Assembly (NCBI RefSeq): GCF_007004655.1
Contig: NZ_ML660102.1
Location: 62,001-126,000, forward strand
From: Exilibacterium tricleocarpae
GTDB lineage: Bacteria; Pseudomonadota; Gammaproteobacteria; Pseudomonadales; Cellvibrionaceae
Direction: 5' to 3'
Length of the DNA: 64,000 bases
Part shown: positions 44,662-54,076 of the stretch, piece after piece
Position numbering within the stretch: the stretch's first letter is position 1
How the letters are laid out: each line of letters starts with the position of its first letter
Program-made: the position numbers and the translations under genes
The notes under the pieces: model-generated
Told to the model about the DNA's origin: nothing
What the model saw: the letters and a program-made list of their open reading frames with translations, nothing else
Databases searched by the model: none

Positions 44662-45214
44662 CCGTACTCGATAACGAAAATACCGTCCGCATAGGTAAAA
44701 GAAACAGTCTGCTCTTTAAGCAACAACCAACATACCCTCTGTAAACGTCGTTGCTATAAACGCCGACTACAACCCCATGGCAGCAGAACCCACAAACCAT
44801 TGTGACGTCAACTGACAGCACAATGGTAAGGTGAACACCTCATTGGCGATTATTTGCTATTTGCCAAGCAGACCAATCCGTGTTCGCACCCTGTTAATCC
44901 GGACCGACGCCACAGGCATTATATACCGGTGTGGCGGGCATCTGGCCTGCCAAAAATTGACCGGGCTTTACGCGCACCTGGCGCATTGACCGGGGCCGGC
45001 CGTATAGGCTCATATTTTGACAATTTAGAAAGCGTTGAAAAAAGCAATTTCAGTACAACCAATGCAGCAAGAGTCTATATAGTGCAAACACACAATCCGT
45101 TATGATCGACGCGGTAATCGCGATAACAGGCATGAAACCAAAAGGAGATATGGCCATTGGAAACATTTTTCCCCACACTAGATACCCCGCAGCAAGATAA
45201 GATGGAATAGACTT
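44662..45214. other. 553-bp intergenic region before the S41 protease gene
   Basis: No convincing gene; an 83-codon frame at 44854-45105 has random composition. Near the right end an ATG at 45150 has a strong AAAGGAGAT site 0-1 nt from it and opens only 16 codons (stop at 45198-45200), a possible leader peptide 15 bp before the protease TTG start. Confidence 0.4.
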
Positions 45215-46480
45215 TTGACCAGCAGAGTTGTCATCAACACCCTCACCTACACCACCCTGGTTTTCCTACTGGCGGGTTGCCAGGGGAGTCTTATCGACTC
45301 CACACCTGACAATCGCACACAGGGTAACACGCATATCTCTCACGTCTGGACTGTTATAAACGACAAGTTTGGTGGAGAAGGCTTTAATTCACAAAAGTGG
45401 GCCAATACCAAACGACAGTTTACTTTACAGAACTATCAAACACTTTATGACGAGCATGCGGCAATCGAGTCTATGCTGGAAACCCTTGAAGCCCCCGCTG
45501 TCCGTTTGTTAACAGAGGCACAGAAAGCACTTTTCCTGAATGAAGTATCGGGTCAATTACCAATGGGGATTGGACTGATTGAGCTGCTATCTATTGATAT
45601 CGATGAACACACAAAAGTACTGACTATTGTCACCTGCCTGCCACAGACCGCGGCCGCTAAAGCCGGGCTCAGAAGCGGGGATCAAGTTATAAAAATTAAT
45701 GGTGTGCCTACAGCAGGACTGTCTCTTGCACAAGCGATGTCAAAATTGAGAGTGGCGCCGGGGTTGGACTTATCTTTGGATATTCTTCGCGACAGTGTCC
45801 CTCTCACCTTTTCGGTCCCCGGTGAAGCGGCCCGGAACATTCCATCACCCGTTCGTACCTTTACACAACAGTTTGATGATAAAACGATCGGTTATATTCA
45901 ATACTTGATCGCTGCCAAAGATTCCGCCATCGATTTCCGCAACGGCCTTTCATCCCTGCTCCGCCAGGGCGCTGACGCACTGGTATTGGACCTGCGCAAC
46001 AACCCCGGCGGCAGCGTCCCCGACGGCCTCGCGGTTGCCGATCTGTTCCTGGAAAAAGGCGCCCCGATTGCCACGCTCAGAGCAGGTCAAGCGAGAACTG
46101 TGCGGGAATACTATGCGACGGATCGGGCCGTCTGGACAGGCCCTACAGCCATTCTGCAAAATGAAGGCTCGGCCAGTGTCGCTGAACTTATCGCCGGCGC
46201 CCTGCGCGCCAATAACAAAGCCATAATTGTCGGCCAAAAAAGCTATGGTAAGGGACTCCTCCATACACTAACGCCCTTGGCAAACAATACGGCCTTGATG
46301 TTTCCTGTCGGACGTTTAATAACCCCTGACCAGCGGGATATTCTCCATGAAGCGATTATTCCTGACTATCTCGTTCCTCAAACGCCGTCTCCGATCATGA
46401 GCAGTCAACAGATGGACGTGGGAACGGCAGTCGACCGACAATATCAGCAAGCGCTGGCTAAAATACTGAAGTGGGATTGA
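45215..46480 (+). CDS. S41-family (C-terminal processing) protease, lipoprotein
   Basis: The 421-residue protein starts at TTG and has a lipoprotein signal with lipobox LLAGC (Cys about 22). A short helical region leads to a PDZ domain (about residues 115-205: GLRSGDQVIKINGVPTAG) and the S41 core with IGYIQYL, LDLRNNPGGS, catalytic Ser in NEGSASVAELIAGAL (about 321) and Lys in SYGKGL (about 345). It would cleave periplasmic or outer-membrane proteins near their C-termini. It is of the short CtpA type rather than Prc. The TTG start has only a weak ribosome site. Confidence 0.88.
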   Translation: MTSRVVINTLTYTTLVFLLAGCQGSLIDSTPDNRTQGNTHISHVWTVINDKFGGEGFNSQKWANTKRQFTLQNYQTLYDEHAAIESMLETLEAPAVRLLTEAQKALFLNEVSGQLPMGIGLIELLSIDIDEHTKVLTIVTCLPQTAAAKAGLRSGDQVIKINGVPTAGLSLAQAMSKLRVAPGLDLSLDILRDSVPLTFSVPGEAARNIPSPVRTFTQQFDDKTIGYIQYLIAAKDSAIDFRNGLSSLLRQGADALVLDLRNNPGGSVPDGLAVADLFLEKGAPIATLRAGQARTVREYYATDRAVWTGPTAILQNEGSASVAELIAGALRANNKAIIVGQKSYGKGLLHTLTPLANNTALMFPVGRLITPDQRDILHEAIIPDYLVPQTPSPIMSSQQMDVGTAVDRQYQQALAKILKWD

Positions 46481-46660
46481 AACCCGCCGATTCTACCTTG
46501 ATTCGGTAACCAGGGCTTGTCATGACAATGCACACGCTACAAACGCAGCCAGGACCAACCGACCTCAGACCTGCCGAATGGCATTAGGGTAATGAAGTCG
46601 GTTATTGCCAAGAAAGGCACTGCAGAGCCCTGCCAACGAGTTTACCTGCCTTGGTTTTCC

Positions 46661-48163
46661 TTACTCCACCTTGGTAATCCTAAACCAGTTTATATTCCAT
46701 CCACCCGAAAGCGCATAAATACCAACATTATAGCTACCGGCTGCAAGCGTAACCGTATGGGATACCGTCTCCCAGCTCTGCCAACCGCCGGTGGCAGGTA
46801 TATCAACTGCCCCTAATACCAGATCGCCGCCGTTGAGATCGAGAGAGAGCCGGGCGCCGTTGATACTGGCAACACGATATTCAACCCGGTAAGAGCCGGT
46901 GCTTGGGATGGCAATGTCGTAGTAGCTCATCCAGTCACCCGTATCGATCCAGCCTACATTCTGCCCCTGCCCTGTATCGGTTGTGTTTTCAACGTCCACG
47001 CCGGCCATATTACTGTAAGATTCGGCTTGGATAAGCCGGGAAAATGCGCTGCCTTGTTCGATGATGCCGTAGGGCGGCGGCAGGGTCGCACAGGTGTTTA
47101 TGCCAACGCAGTCAGCATTGTTCTGCCAGCCCCAGCCGGTCTCGATATGCGTGCAGATATTATAGATCGTTCCCCACCAGTTACACCTTTGCGTGGTACT
47201 ACCGCCACCGGCGGGTTTGTTGCCTTTGACGAAGTCAATGTCCTGTGCACGTAAATCCTGGACATTTTGCAGTACCTGAGCAGGAGATAAAATAGTGTCC
47301 TTTTCAAAATAAACCCAATCCACATCCTGGTAGTATTCCCGGTAGTTGGAGTCAGTGAGATAGCCTCGCTTCGTGCAGGACAGGTCGAAGCAATCGTTGC
47401 TGAACCAGATTTGGAACATGAGGAACATTGGGTAATCGGGCGTAACCGAACCGCTAAAGCCTGTTTGATGCTGGCCGTCAATAAAGAAATCTATTTGCCC
47501 GTCCCTCACTTGCATAACGAGATCGTGCCAGCCCTGCAGAGACCCCGTGGTTCTTGTAACTGCGTGGTTGGACGGATCGCTAAAGTCAACGATACGGTAT
47601 GTGCCTGACCACATGCTGGGTTCATATGATCCGGTATACCAACCGCCATTTGGCAGGTATTCGAAATCAATTTCACTGTAGGGCTCACTGCCCTCAATGT
47701 AGCGCGTTATCCCGAAAAATGCCTGCACGACCGAGTCGCCGTCGGGCCCGACCGATGGGGCGTCAGTAAAGAACATGCGAGCTGCCCAAGTGCCGTTTTT
47801 GTATTCCTCTTCCACCCGCGACACTTCGGCTTGTGTAGACTGACCTGAAGTAGCCGCCCTATTCACGATATTGCCGCCGTTGACGTTGGTACCGGCCTTC
47901 AAACGCATGGATTTCTTGACCCCGGTGTCAACGAAAGAGATGTTCTGTGTACTCCATCCTCCATTCGATAAGCCAGGGCCGCCAATGTAGTTCCTTATAT
48001 GCCAGCCGTTGGCAGAGAGTTCACCGGTTGAACTGTAATTGAAATCGTCGAATAGTATTGTTTCTTGAGCCGCTGTTACCGTCGATAATAGCGTCAGTAC
48101 CAAACTCGCTGATACCAAAAGAACGTGATGTATCGATTTTTCGTCGTTGCGCATAGCACCCAT
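46661..48163 (-). CDS. Secreted GH16 glycoside hydrolase with CBM10 and CBM6
   Basis: The 500-residue protein has a signal peptide (cleavage near residue 32, VTAA). The GH16-like beta-jelly roll (about 35-300) carries the catalytic EIDFE of the ExDxxE motif near residue 165, the nucleophile and acid/base pair of the family. A CBM10-type module follows at about 325-360 (CNWWGTIYNICTH, GWGWQNNADC, cysteine-rich), then a C-terminal CBM6 (about 373-500: IQAESYSNMAGV, GWIDTGDWMSYY, NWFRI). It should hydrolyse a beta-glucan or galactan such as laminarin or agar-type polymers; the family alone does not say which. Convergent with the protease gene and isolated. Confidence 0.88.
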   Translation of the reverse strand: MGAMRNDEKSIHHVLLVSASLVLTLLSTVTAAQETILFDDFNYSSTGELSANGWHIRNYIGGPGLSNGGWSTQNISFVDTGVKKSMRLKAGTNVNGGNIVNRAATSGQSTQAEVSRVEEEYKNGTWAARMFFTDAPSVGPDGDSVVQAFFGITRYIEGSEPYSEIDFEYLPNGGWYTGSYEPSMWSGTYRIVDFSDPSNHAVTRTTGSLQGWHDLVMQVRDGQIDFFIDGQHQTGFSGSVTPDYPMFLMFQIWFSNDCFDLSCTKRGYLTDSNYREYYQDVDWVYFEKDTILSPAQVLQNVQDLRAQDIDFVKGNKPAGGGSTTQRCNWWGTIYNICTHIETGWGWQNNADCVGINTCATLPPPYGIIEQGSAFSRLIQAESYSNMAGVDVENTTDTGQGQNVGWIDTGDWMSYYDIAIPSTGSYRVEYRVASINGARLSLDLNGGDLVLGAVDIPATGGWQSWETVSHTVTLAAGSYNVGIYALSGGWNINWFRITKVE

Positions 48164-48378
48164 AGCCCCGTTTTTCGAGCAGTGTATTTTTGTAAGTGTT
48201 GTTTACTCAATTATTGCTTTTTGCTTCCGGTTAACGCCAGGCAGTATAAATAAATGGGGAGGACGATATAGTAGAACTTATCACAGTATCGCTATGCCGC
48301 TGAGCACAGTTGCGGGAATTTCGCCAAGCTGTTCAAGCTTGGGAACTGGCCACCTGAGCCCATGACACTGAAGAGGAC

Positions 48379-50502
48379 TCAAAACCGGCCATCGATGGTA
48401 ACGCTGAAGAAGACCCCCCTCTCGCGCCGCGTGTCCTCTCGCTGCATCAGGCTGCCGTTGCGGTTATCGGCGTAAACCAGCCGTTGCCACCGCTGGCGTT
48501 CATCACCGATATTTCTCGCCGCCAGCCGCAATTTGAAGTCGCTAAAACGCACAGTCTCGATAAACGCATTCCACCGTCCCTGCGTTCGAAAGAAGTTACT
48601 TTCGTTGACGAAGTATTCCTCACTTTCCTTATAGCTTTCATAGCCCAACCCCCAGGAAACCCCCGCTTTGCTGAAATCCTGGCGAAAATCCACCTGCACG
48701 AGCGGGCTCTCCAATTCGGTCAGCTCCCGGGTCTGTCCGGTAACCGGATCATCAAAACGGGAGTCCACAATATCAGCTTTTATTTCTACCAGGCCCTTGG
48801 GGACCAGCGGTTCCAGCGGCAGGTTGCCGCTCAATGCCAGACCGCGTACCCTGGCGCGACCGGCATTGCCAAGAGCCTGGTCACCGGAGGGGAGTACGAT
48901 CTGCTCGAGAACATCCTTGCGCCACTCCTGGTAGACTTCTACGCTGAAGGCACCTTTTGCGGCAAAACGGCGGTCAAAAGCGAGCCCGGCACGGATATTT
49001 CTCTCGGGGCGCAGTTGCGGGTTGCCGGAAAACTGCCGGTCGTTGACCAGGTCAGCGCTGGCGGCAAAATCGCTGAAATCCAACTGTCCCACCGAACGCC
49101 GCAGCGTAAAGCGATACTGCGTTTGTTCATCGTCGTTGTAAATCAGCCCCAGGGAAGGCTTCAGATAAAACAACGACTGCGCGTCGTCGCTGTCGCCTGC
49201 AACAGATATATGCGAATACTCCGCGGCCAGACCGGTCTCAACCGTCAGGCCATACAATTTCCAGGTCAGGTTGGTGAAAACTTCACCGCGCTGTTCGATC
49301 ACCTTGGCATAGCTGTCGCGGGTATTTTCCAGGGGCCGCCCGGCGGCATCGGTGGGCCGCAACTTCAACCAGCTTTCCAGGTTGTTATAGGCCAATTCCG
49401 CACCGTATTCCTGGCGCAGAATGCCGAGCGGTTCCTGTGCCGGCACCGAGTCTTTCCTGCTGAACGCGGTGCGCAGGACATTTTCGGTTTTATGTTCGTC
49501 GAACCGCAATTGCGAGCCGCTTGCAAAAATCGACAGTGGCGCTTCGGTCCGGGAATCCGCATCCACAAACCAGTTCTGCGTATTGTTGAGGTTGATCAGC
49601 CGCCACTGCCAGCCGCCCGCCAGCGGCATGCCCCAATCAATACCCAGTTCCCCGGCATAGTATTGACTGTCGCGTTCGTTCCTAAACACGCTATCGGGGC
49701 GCCCCTCCGGCATCCGCCGGCTGTAGCCCGCGCGCTGCGTCTCCGGCATATACCGGCTCCACCCCAAGCGGGCATTGACACTGAGTTCGCGGCGCCCGTA
49801 CCGGCGGCGCGCCTCGCCGGAGAAGAAAACCTCGCCGAGAAAACTGGGGCGGTCTTCGACCTGTGTCCACAGCAATTCGTTATCCCCCGAGCGAGCCGTG
49901 ATCTCGGCTTCCCGCGGTTGCCGCTCCCACATGGCATCGACTTTCAAGGCCGACTCCCACTGCCCCAGGTGTTGGGACAGTGTCAGCTCACCCTTGGGGT
50001 AAACTTCACCATCGGCCGCCCGCTCCACCGTCAGTTGCCACCGCCTGGCGTCTGCCTGCCTGAGCCGGATCACGTTTGCCACGATAGACTGGCCGGCGGC
50101 GTCAACGGCGCCGGCCGTGCCCCGCAGCAGGTCAATCCTGCTGACCTGGAGCGCAGGAATGCGCTGCAGGGCGTCCTTTATGCCACCCGATTTCGTGGTG
50201 GGCCGGGTGCCGTCGATCAATACATTGCCGGCGCCGGCGCCAAAACCGCGGATATCCTCTTCCTCTTCCAGCACAAACCCGGGGAGCCGCAGGACCATAT
50301 CCAGCGCGGTTTGCGGCGCGTACTCGGAAAAGAAAGCCGGCAGATAAACCTCCTCGCTGCCGCGCTCAGCGCCAGCCTGGGAACCCTGGGCACGACTCGA
50401 ATCCGCACCCATCAGCAGTGCCAGGGAAACCGCCGTCATCCCGGCGACCCTACAGGCGCGCCGCCAGGACCACGCCTGCTCCAGCGTTCTCGACATATTC
50501 AT
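48379..50502 (-). CDS. TonB-dependent outer-membrane receptor, last gene of the metallophore-like operon
   Basis: The 707-residue protein has a long signal peptide (hydrophobic core about 20-33). The compact plug has TALDMVLRLPGFVLEEEEDIRG, the NVLIDGTRPTTKSGGI segment and RIDLLRGTAGAVDAAGQSIVANV. A beta-barrel with many aromatic-polar alternations follows, ending FFSVTIDGRF with the C-terminal Phe typical of outer-membrane proteins. It lies 25 bp after another receptor gene on the same strand, so two receptors are made from one operon. A long antisense frame on the plus strand over this gene is a shadow. Confidence 0.88.
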   Translation of the reverse strand: MNMSRTLEQAWSWRRACRVAGMTAVSLALLMGADSSRAQGSQAGAERGSEEVYLPAFFSEYAPQTALDMVLRLPGFVLEEEEDIRGFGAGAGNVLIDGTRPTTKSGGIKDALQRIPALQVSRIDLLRGTAGAVDAAGQSIVANVIRLRQADARRWQLTVERAADGEVYPKGELTLSQHLGQWESALKVDAMWERQPREAEITARSGDNELLWTQVEDRPSFLGEVFFSGEARRRYGRRELSVNARLGWSRYMPETQRAGYSRRMPEGRPDSVFRNERDSQYYAGELGIDWGMPLAGGWQWRLINLNNTQNWFVDADSRTEAPLSIFASGSQLRFDEHKTENVLRTAFSRKDSVPAQEPLGILRQEYGAELAYNNLESWLKLRPTDAAGRPLENTRDSYAKVIEQRGEVFTNLTWKLYGLTVETGLAAEYSHISVAGDSDDAQSLFYLKPSLGLIYNDDEQTQYRFTLRRSVGQLDFSDFAASADLVNDRQFSGNPQLRPERNIRAGLAFDRRFAAKGAFSVEVYQEWRKDVLEQIVLPSGDQALGNAGRARVRGLALSGNLPLEPLVPKGLVEIKADIVDSRFDDPVTGQTRELTELESPLVQVDFRQDFSKAGVSWGLGYESYKESEEYFVNESNFFRTQGRWNAFIETVRFSDFKLRLAARNIGDERQRWQRLVYADNRNGSLMQREDTRRERGVFFSVTIDGRF

Positions 50503-50527
50503 TGCCGGCTCTCCAATGCCTTGCCCT

Positions 50528-52795
50528 CTACTGAATCTGGTATTCGAACATCAATCGATAGGTGCGCGGCGATCCGAGCAACAGTTGATTGGCGTAGATA
50601 AAACCGGGATCGTCCTGCTGCAAATAGAAGACATCTGCCCAGGGCACATAATCCTCATCAAACAGGTTCTCCACCCGGGCGGAAATGCGGAAGTTGTCGG
50701 CTTTCCAGGCGGAGAAGAGGTTTGTCAGGGTGTAGGATTTCAAGGTGACGGTATTGGGGTTATCACCAAAGCGATCATCCACGTGGTGCACCGAGACCCC
50801 CACTTCCAGGGGCAGATCGGCAATGTCCTGATAACTCGTCCACAAGGCGGCCGTCCACTGCGGTACGTTCGGAGGTGTGTTGCCGGCAAGACTCTGGAAA
50901 TTGGCCGAGCGCCGGAACTCGGCATTGGTGTAAGCGGCGTTAGTGCCGACCCGCCACTGTTCCGCCACTCTCATTGTCGTGGAGAACTCAACACCGCGAG
51001 AGGCGCGCCCGCCCACATTGGTAGCGCTGTCAAGTGCAAAACGTTCAAAGACATCGTCCCGCTCGATGTCATAGTAAGCCAGCGTCGACTCCGCTTTGCC
51101 ATCCAGCCAGATGGCTTTGAGGCCCACCTCCCACTGTTTGGCATCGGTTAAATCAAAATTCTGGTTGGCATTGACCAGGAAGACGTTGGAATTGATCGGG
51201 TCCTTGGCATTGCTGTACTGGGCATAGCCGACGATATCGGGCGTAAAGTTATAGACCGCGCCGATGCGCCAACTCCACCAGCTGTATTGCCGCGAGAAAC
51301 CGTTTGCTTCCTCTACGCCCTCGGCATTGAAATTGCGGCGGTCGAGGTCAAGGTTTTCGTGGCGCAGTCCGGTAACCAGGCTCAGTGTGTCGGTGACCTG
51401 CAGGGCGTTGCCGAAAAACGCCGCCAGCGTGCTGATATCCGTGGGGCTGATGCCGCGCAACTCTTCCGGGCCGTAGCGACCGGGTTCGGGGTTGAAGGCG
51501 TCTACGCCGTCACCCGGCACCTGAGCGACCCCACGCCTGAAGCCCCGGCTCCGTTCAAAATCCATATCGATGGCTTCGAGGCCGGCAACGAAGCGACTCT
51601 CCATGCCGCCGAACTGCGAATCGATGTTGACCGTCAGGCGATTGCCGAGCAAATCCTGATCGTGATCCAACAGGAAATAACCGTAGTAGCGTTGAATTTC
51701 GCCCACTTGAGTGCAGACATCGACCACCTGCCTGCAGTACGCATAGCCTTCGGCGTTTCTCCACTCGCGATCGGCGCTGAATTGATACAAGGTATTTTTA
51801 AGCGTCATGCTGTCATTGAGTTGCCACTGGAAATCCAGGCGCAGGAACAATTGGTCAGAATCGGCGACGGCATCGTCCACGTTGTAGTTTCTAAACCGCA
51901 TGGCACCGTCAAGCACTTCTCCACGGCCGGTGGAGACGACATCCAGCGGATCACGTGCCACCTCGGCCGGCACCAGCGGTGTGCCGAAGTAACTGCCCAC
52001 ATCATCGCTCAGATAATCCGCGCCGAACTTCAGGGAAATGGCCTCGGTCGGCTGCCAGAGCAGGCTGCCGGTCAGGTTGGTCGATGAGCTATCGGTGCGG
52101 TCCACATAACCATCCGTATCGTAACGACTGATATCGACATTAAACCAAGCGTTTTCCCCGAGGCCGCCCTGGCTGCCCAGGCCGAGGTGTCGCGAGTCAT
52201 AGCGACCGTAGCCCAACAGCAGGTTGGTGCTGCTTTCCATCCCGACTTCAGCACTTCTGGTAATGGCGTTGACGGTTCCCGCCACCGAGCCGATACCGTT
52301 GATCACAGAGGCCGGCCCGCGCAGCACCTCGACCCGTTCGAGATTAAACGTATTTTGCGGTCGCATGACCATGGTGCTGGGGCCGATCCACAGGCCGTCG
52401 CGCAGCACGGTAATCTGCCCCCGCGTAAAGCCGCGCACCGAGAAAGTCGACGGCGCGGTGGGATGCTCCCCGGTCACGACCCCGGGCAGGCTCTGCACGG
52501 CGTCGGAAAGTTTGCTGTAACCCCGCGCCCGCATCACGGAACCATCGATAATCTCAATGGTTGCCGGCGTTTCCAGCGCGGTCAGCCCCAGGCGACTGGC
52601 GGTGGATGACTGGTCGTTGAGCCGCAGCGAGCCGATGGGATTACCGATGATAATCATCTCATCCTCCAATCGCTCATCGGCAATAGCATTCTTTGTGGCA
52701 GGACTCGCGGCGGCAGCGCCAATGCAAAACCCTGGCAGCGCCAACAAGCACAAAATCATACCCATGTACCTGTTATGACAGCCTGTAAAATTCAT
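50528..52795 (-). CDS. TonB-dependent siderophore-type receptor
   Basis: It is 755 residues from the ATG at 52795, which has GGGGAG 8-9 nt upstream; an ATG 11 codons earlier lacks a site. It has a signal peptide (cleavage near residue 27-30, GAAAAS), then a plug with LETPATIEIIDGSVMRARGY, SVRGFTRGQITVLRDGL and RVEVLRGPASVINGIGSVAGTVNAIT, characteristic of FhuA/FoxA-like siderophore receptors, and a barrel ending RLMFEYQIQ. In this operon it is the likely importer of the metal complex of the product made by the neighbouring enzymes. Confidence 0.93.
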   Translation of the reverse strand: MNFTGCHNRYMGMILCLLALPGFCIGAAAASPATKNAIADERLEDEMIIIGNPIGSLRLNDQSSTASRLGLTALETPATIEIIDGSVMRARGYSKLSDAVQSLPGVVTGEHPTAPSTFSVRGFTRGQITVLRDGLWIGPSTMVMRPQNTFNLERVEVLRGPASVINGIGSVAGTVNAITRSAEVGMESSTNLLLGYGRYDSRHLGLGSQGGLGENAWFNVDISRYDTDGYVDRTDSSSTNLTGSLLWQPTEAISLKFGADYLSDDVGSYFGTPLVPAEVARDPLDVVSTGRGEVLDGAMRFRNYNVDDAVADSDQLFLRLDFQWQLNDSMTLKNTLYQFSADREWRNAEGYAYCRQVVDVCTQVGEIQRYYGYFLLDHDQDLLGNRLTVNIDSQFGGMESRFVAGLEAIDMDFERSRGFRRGVAQVPGDGVDAFNPEPGRYGPEELRGISPTDISTLAAFFGNALQVTDTLSLVTGLRHENLDLDRRNFNAEGVEEANGFSRQYSWWSWRIGAVYNFTPDIVGYAQYSNAKDPINSNVFLVNANQNFDLTDAKQWEVGLKAIWLDGKAESTLAYYDIERDDVFERFALDSATNVGGRASRGVEFSTTMRVAEQWRVGTNAAYTNAEFRRSANFQSLAGNTPPNVPQWTAALWTSYQDIADLPLEVGVSVHHVDDRFGDNPNTVTLKSYTLTNLFSAWKADNFRISARVENLFDEDYVPWADVFYLQQDDPGFIYANQLLLGSPRTYRLMFEYQIQ

Positions 52796-52830
52796 GGTGT
52801 AACTCCCCTTGAAGTAGTGCTGAACCAATG

Positions 52831-52850
52831 CCGGGCGTTTAAGCGCCCGG
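52831..52850. repeat. Perfect 7-bp GC-rich hairpin between MFS and receptor genes
   Basis: CCGGGCG (52831-52837), a 6-nt loop and CGCCCGG (52844-52850), just after the MFS stop on the minus strand. No T-run follows in the minus direction, so it is more likely an mRNA-stabilising or attenuating hairpin that sets different levels for exporter and receptors than a full terminator. Confidence 0.5.
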
Positions 52851-52852
52851 GT

Positions 52853-54076
52853 TTATTGTGTTTGTGAAAGCAAGTTGGTTTTATCGCTTGCAGTGGTCCC
52901 GGTCAGCCAATACAGGCCCGCCGCACTCAGCAGGCCGACGGCGCAGTAAACCAGCCAGGGCAGCATCAACAGTTGCTGGGTTTTGGCGATATCGATCAAC
53001 AAGCCGCCGATGGCGTTGCCCAATCCGCCGCCAACCGCCAGTCCCAGTGAACTGAAGCCGAGATACGTGCCCAGCGATTTACCGTCAGCCAACGCAGCCG
53101 TGATTGTTTGTTGGGTGGGTCGCGTCAACAAAACACCGAGGGTAAAAAACACGACACAGATAAGGAAAGCGTAAAACTGCTCTACAAATCCGATCGCACC
53201 GAGACTCAGTGCCATGGTGACCACACCGATCGTCAAAATTTCCCGGGTATCGAATCGACGTTCAGCCAGTTTTACCAGCGGATACTGCAAAGCGACGGTA
53301 ATGGCGGCGCTGACGGCATACATAATGCCCACGCTTTCCTGAATACCGGACAATTTCTCCGCCCACAGTGGAAAACTGATATTCACCTGCACGGAAGTAA
53401 ACCAGTACCCGCCCATCAAGCCGGTGAAGAAAACAAAGCGGCGGTCGTGCAATACGCCCTTGAGGTTGGCGGCCGGCGCCTGGGTGGCACCGGGCGTGGT
53501 GACGCGGGGAAGAAAGAACAGCGAGATCAGGTAATTCACAAAAAAGCAGGCGGCCGCACCATAACATACCGATTGAAAATCAAACTGCAAAAGTGCAATC
53601 CCGATCAGCGGTCCTATAGTCGAAGCGATGCCGCTGACCCAGTTGCTGACCAGGTAATAGTGGCGGCGGTTGGTATCGTCGGTAAGCGCCACTATAGTGG
53701 CCTGGTAAGGTGCCTCGAACAAAGCACCTCCGAGCGCCGATATCACCAGGGCCAGGATCAGCAACAGCGGATCACCGGCCCAGGCCAGCGCGGCAAAGCC
53801 CAACGCCCTGACCAGCACGCCGGCGCAAATCATGGGTTTGGCACCCAGCTTATCCGACAATAAACCGCCGGCCACTGTCAGCCCCTGTTGGGTCAACTGG
53901 CGCACAGCAAGGGCGATGCCCACCGTCGCGGAACTCATGCCAACGTTACTGACAAAATGCACTGCCACCAATGGCATTAACATAGTGAAACCGAGCACCA
54001 TTAAGAACGTGTAAAACAACAGTGCTCTCAGGCCCTGCCGGTCAGACAGCGCCAGGTGCGGCTGCGCTACCTTCAC
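52853..54076 (-). CDS. MFS efflux transporter (candidate metallophore exporter)
   Basis: This 407-residue, 12-helix MFS protein has the loop 2-3 motif GGLLSDKLGAKP and ALGGALFEAPYQATIVALT. It resembles DHA1-type drug/siderophore exporters. The GTG start overlaps the DUF364 stop by 4 nt, so it is translated together with the biosynthetic genes. The expected role is export of the small molecule made here; drug efflux is the alternative. Confidence 0.88.
   Translation of the reverse strand: MKVAQPHLALSDRQGLRALLFYTFLMVLGFTMLMPLVAVHFVSNVGMSSATVGIALAVRQLTQQGLTVAGGLLSDKLGAKPMICAGVLVRALGFAALAWAGDPLLLILALVISALGGALFEAPYQATIVALTDDTNRRHYYLVSNWVSGIASTIGPLIGIALLQFDFQSVCYGAAACFFVNYLISLFFLPRVTTPGATQAPAANLKGVLHDRRFVFFTGLMGGYWFTSVQVNISFPLWAEKLSGIQESVGIMYAVSAAITVALQYPLVKLAERRFDTREILTIGVVTMALSLGAIGFVEQFYAFLICVVFFTLGVLLTRPTQQTITAALADGKSLGTYLGFSSLGLAVGGGLGNAIGGLLIDIAKTQQLLMLPWLVYCAVGLLSAAGLYWLTGTTASDKTNLLSQTQ

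Noticed and set aside
44854-45105. Possible 83-residue protein
   Set aside because: No ribosome site, no recognisable pattern and random-looking composition.
48484-50601. A 705-codon open frame on the plus strand
   Set aside because: It is antisense to the TonB receptor gene, lacks family motifs and has composition typical of the reverse of a GC-rich coding frame.
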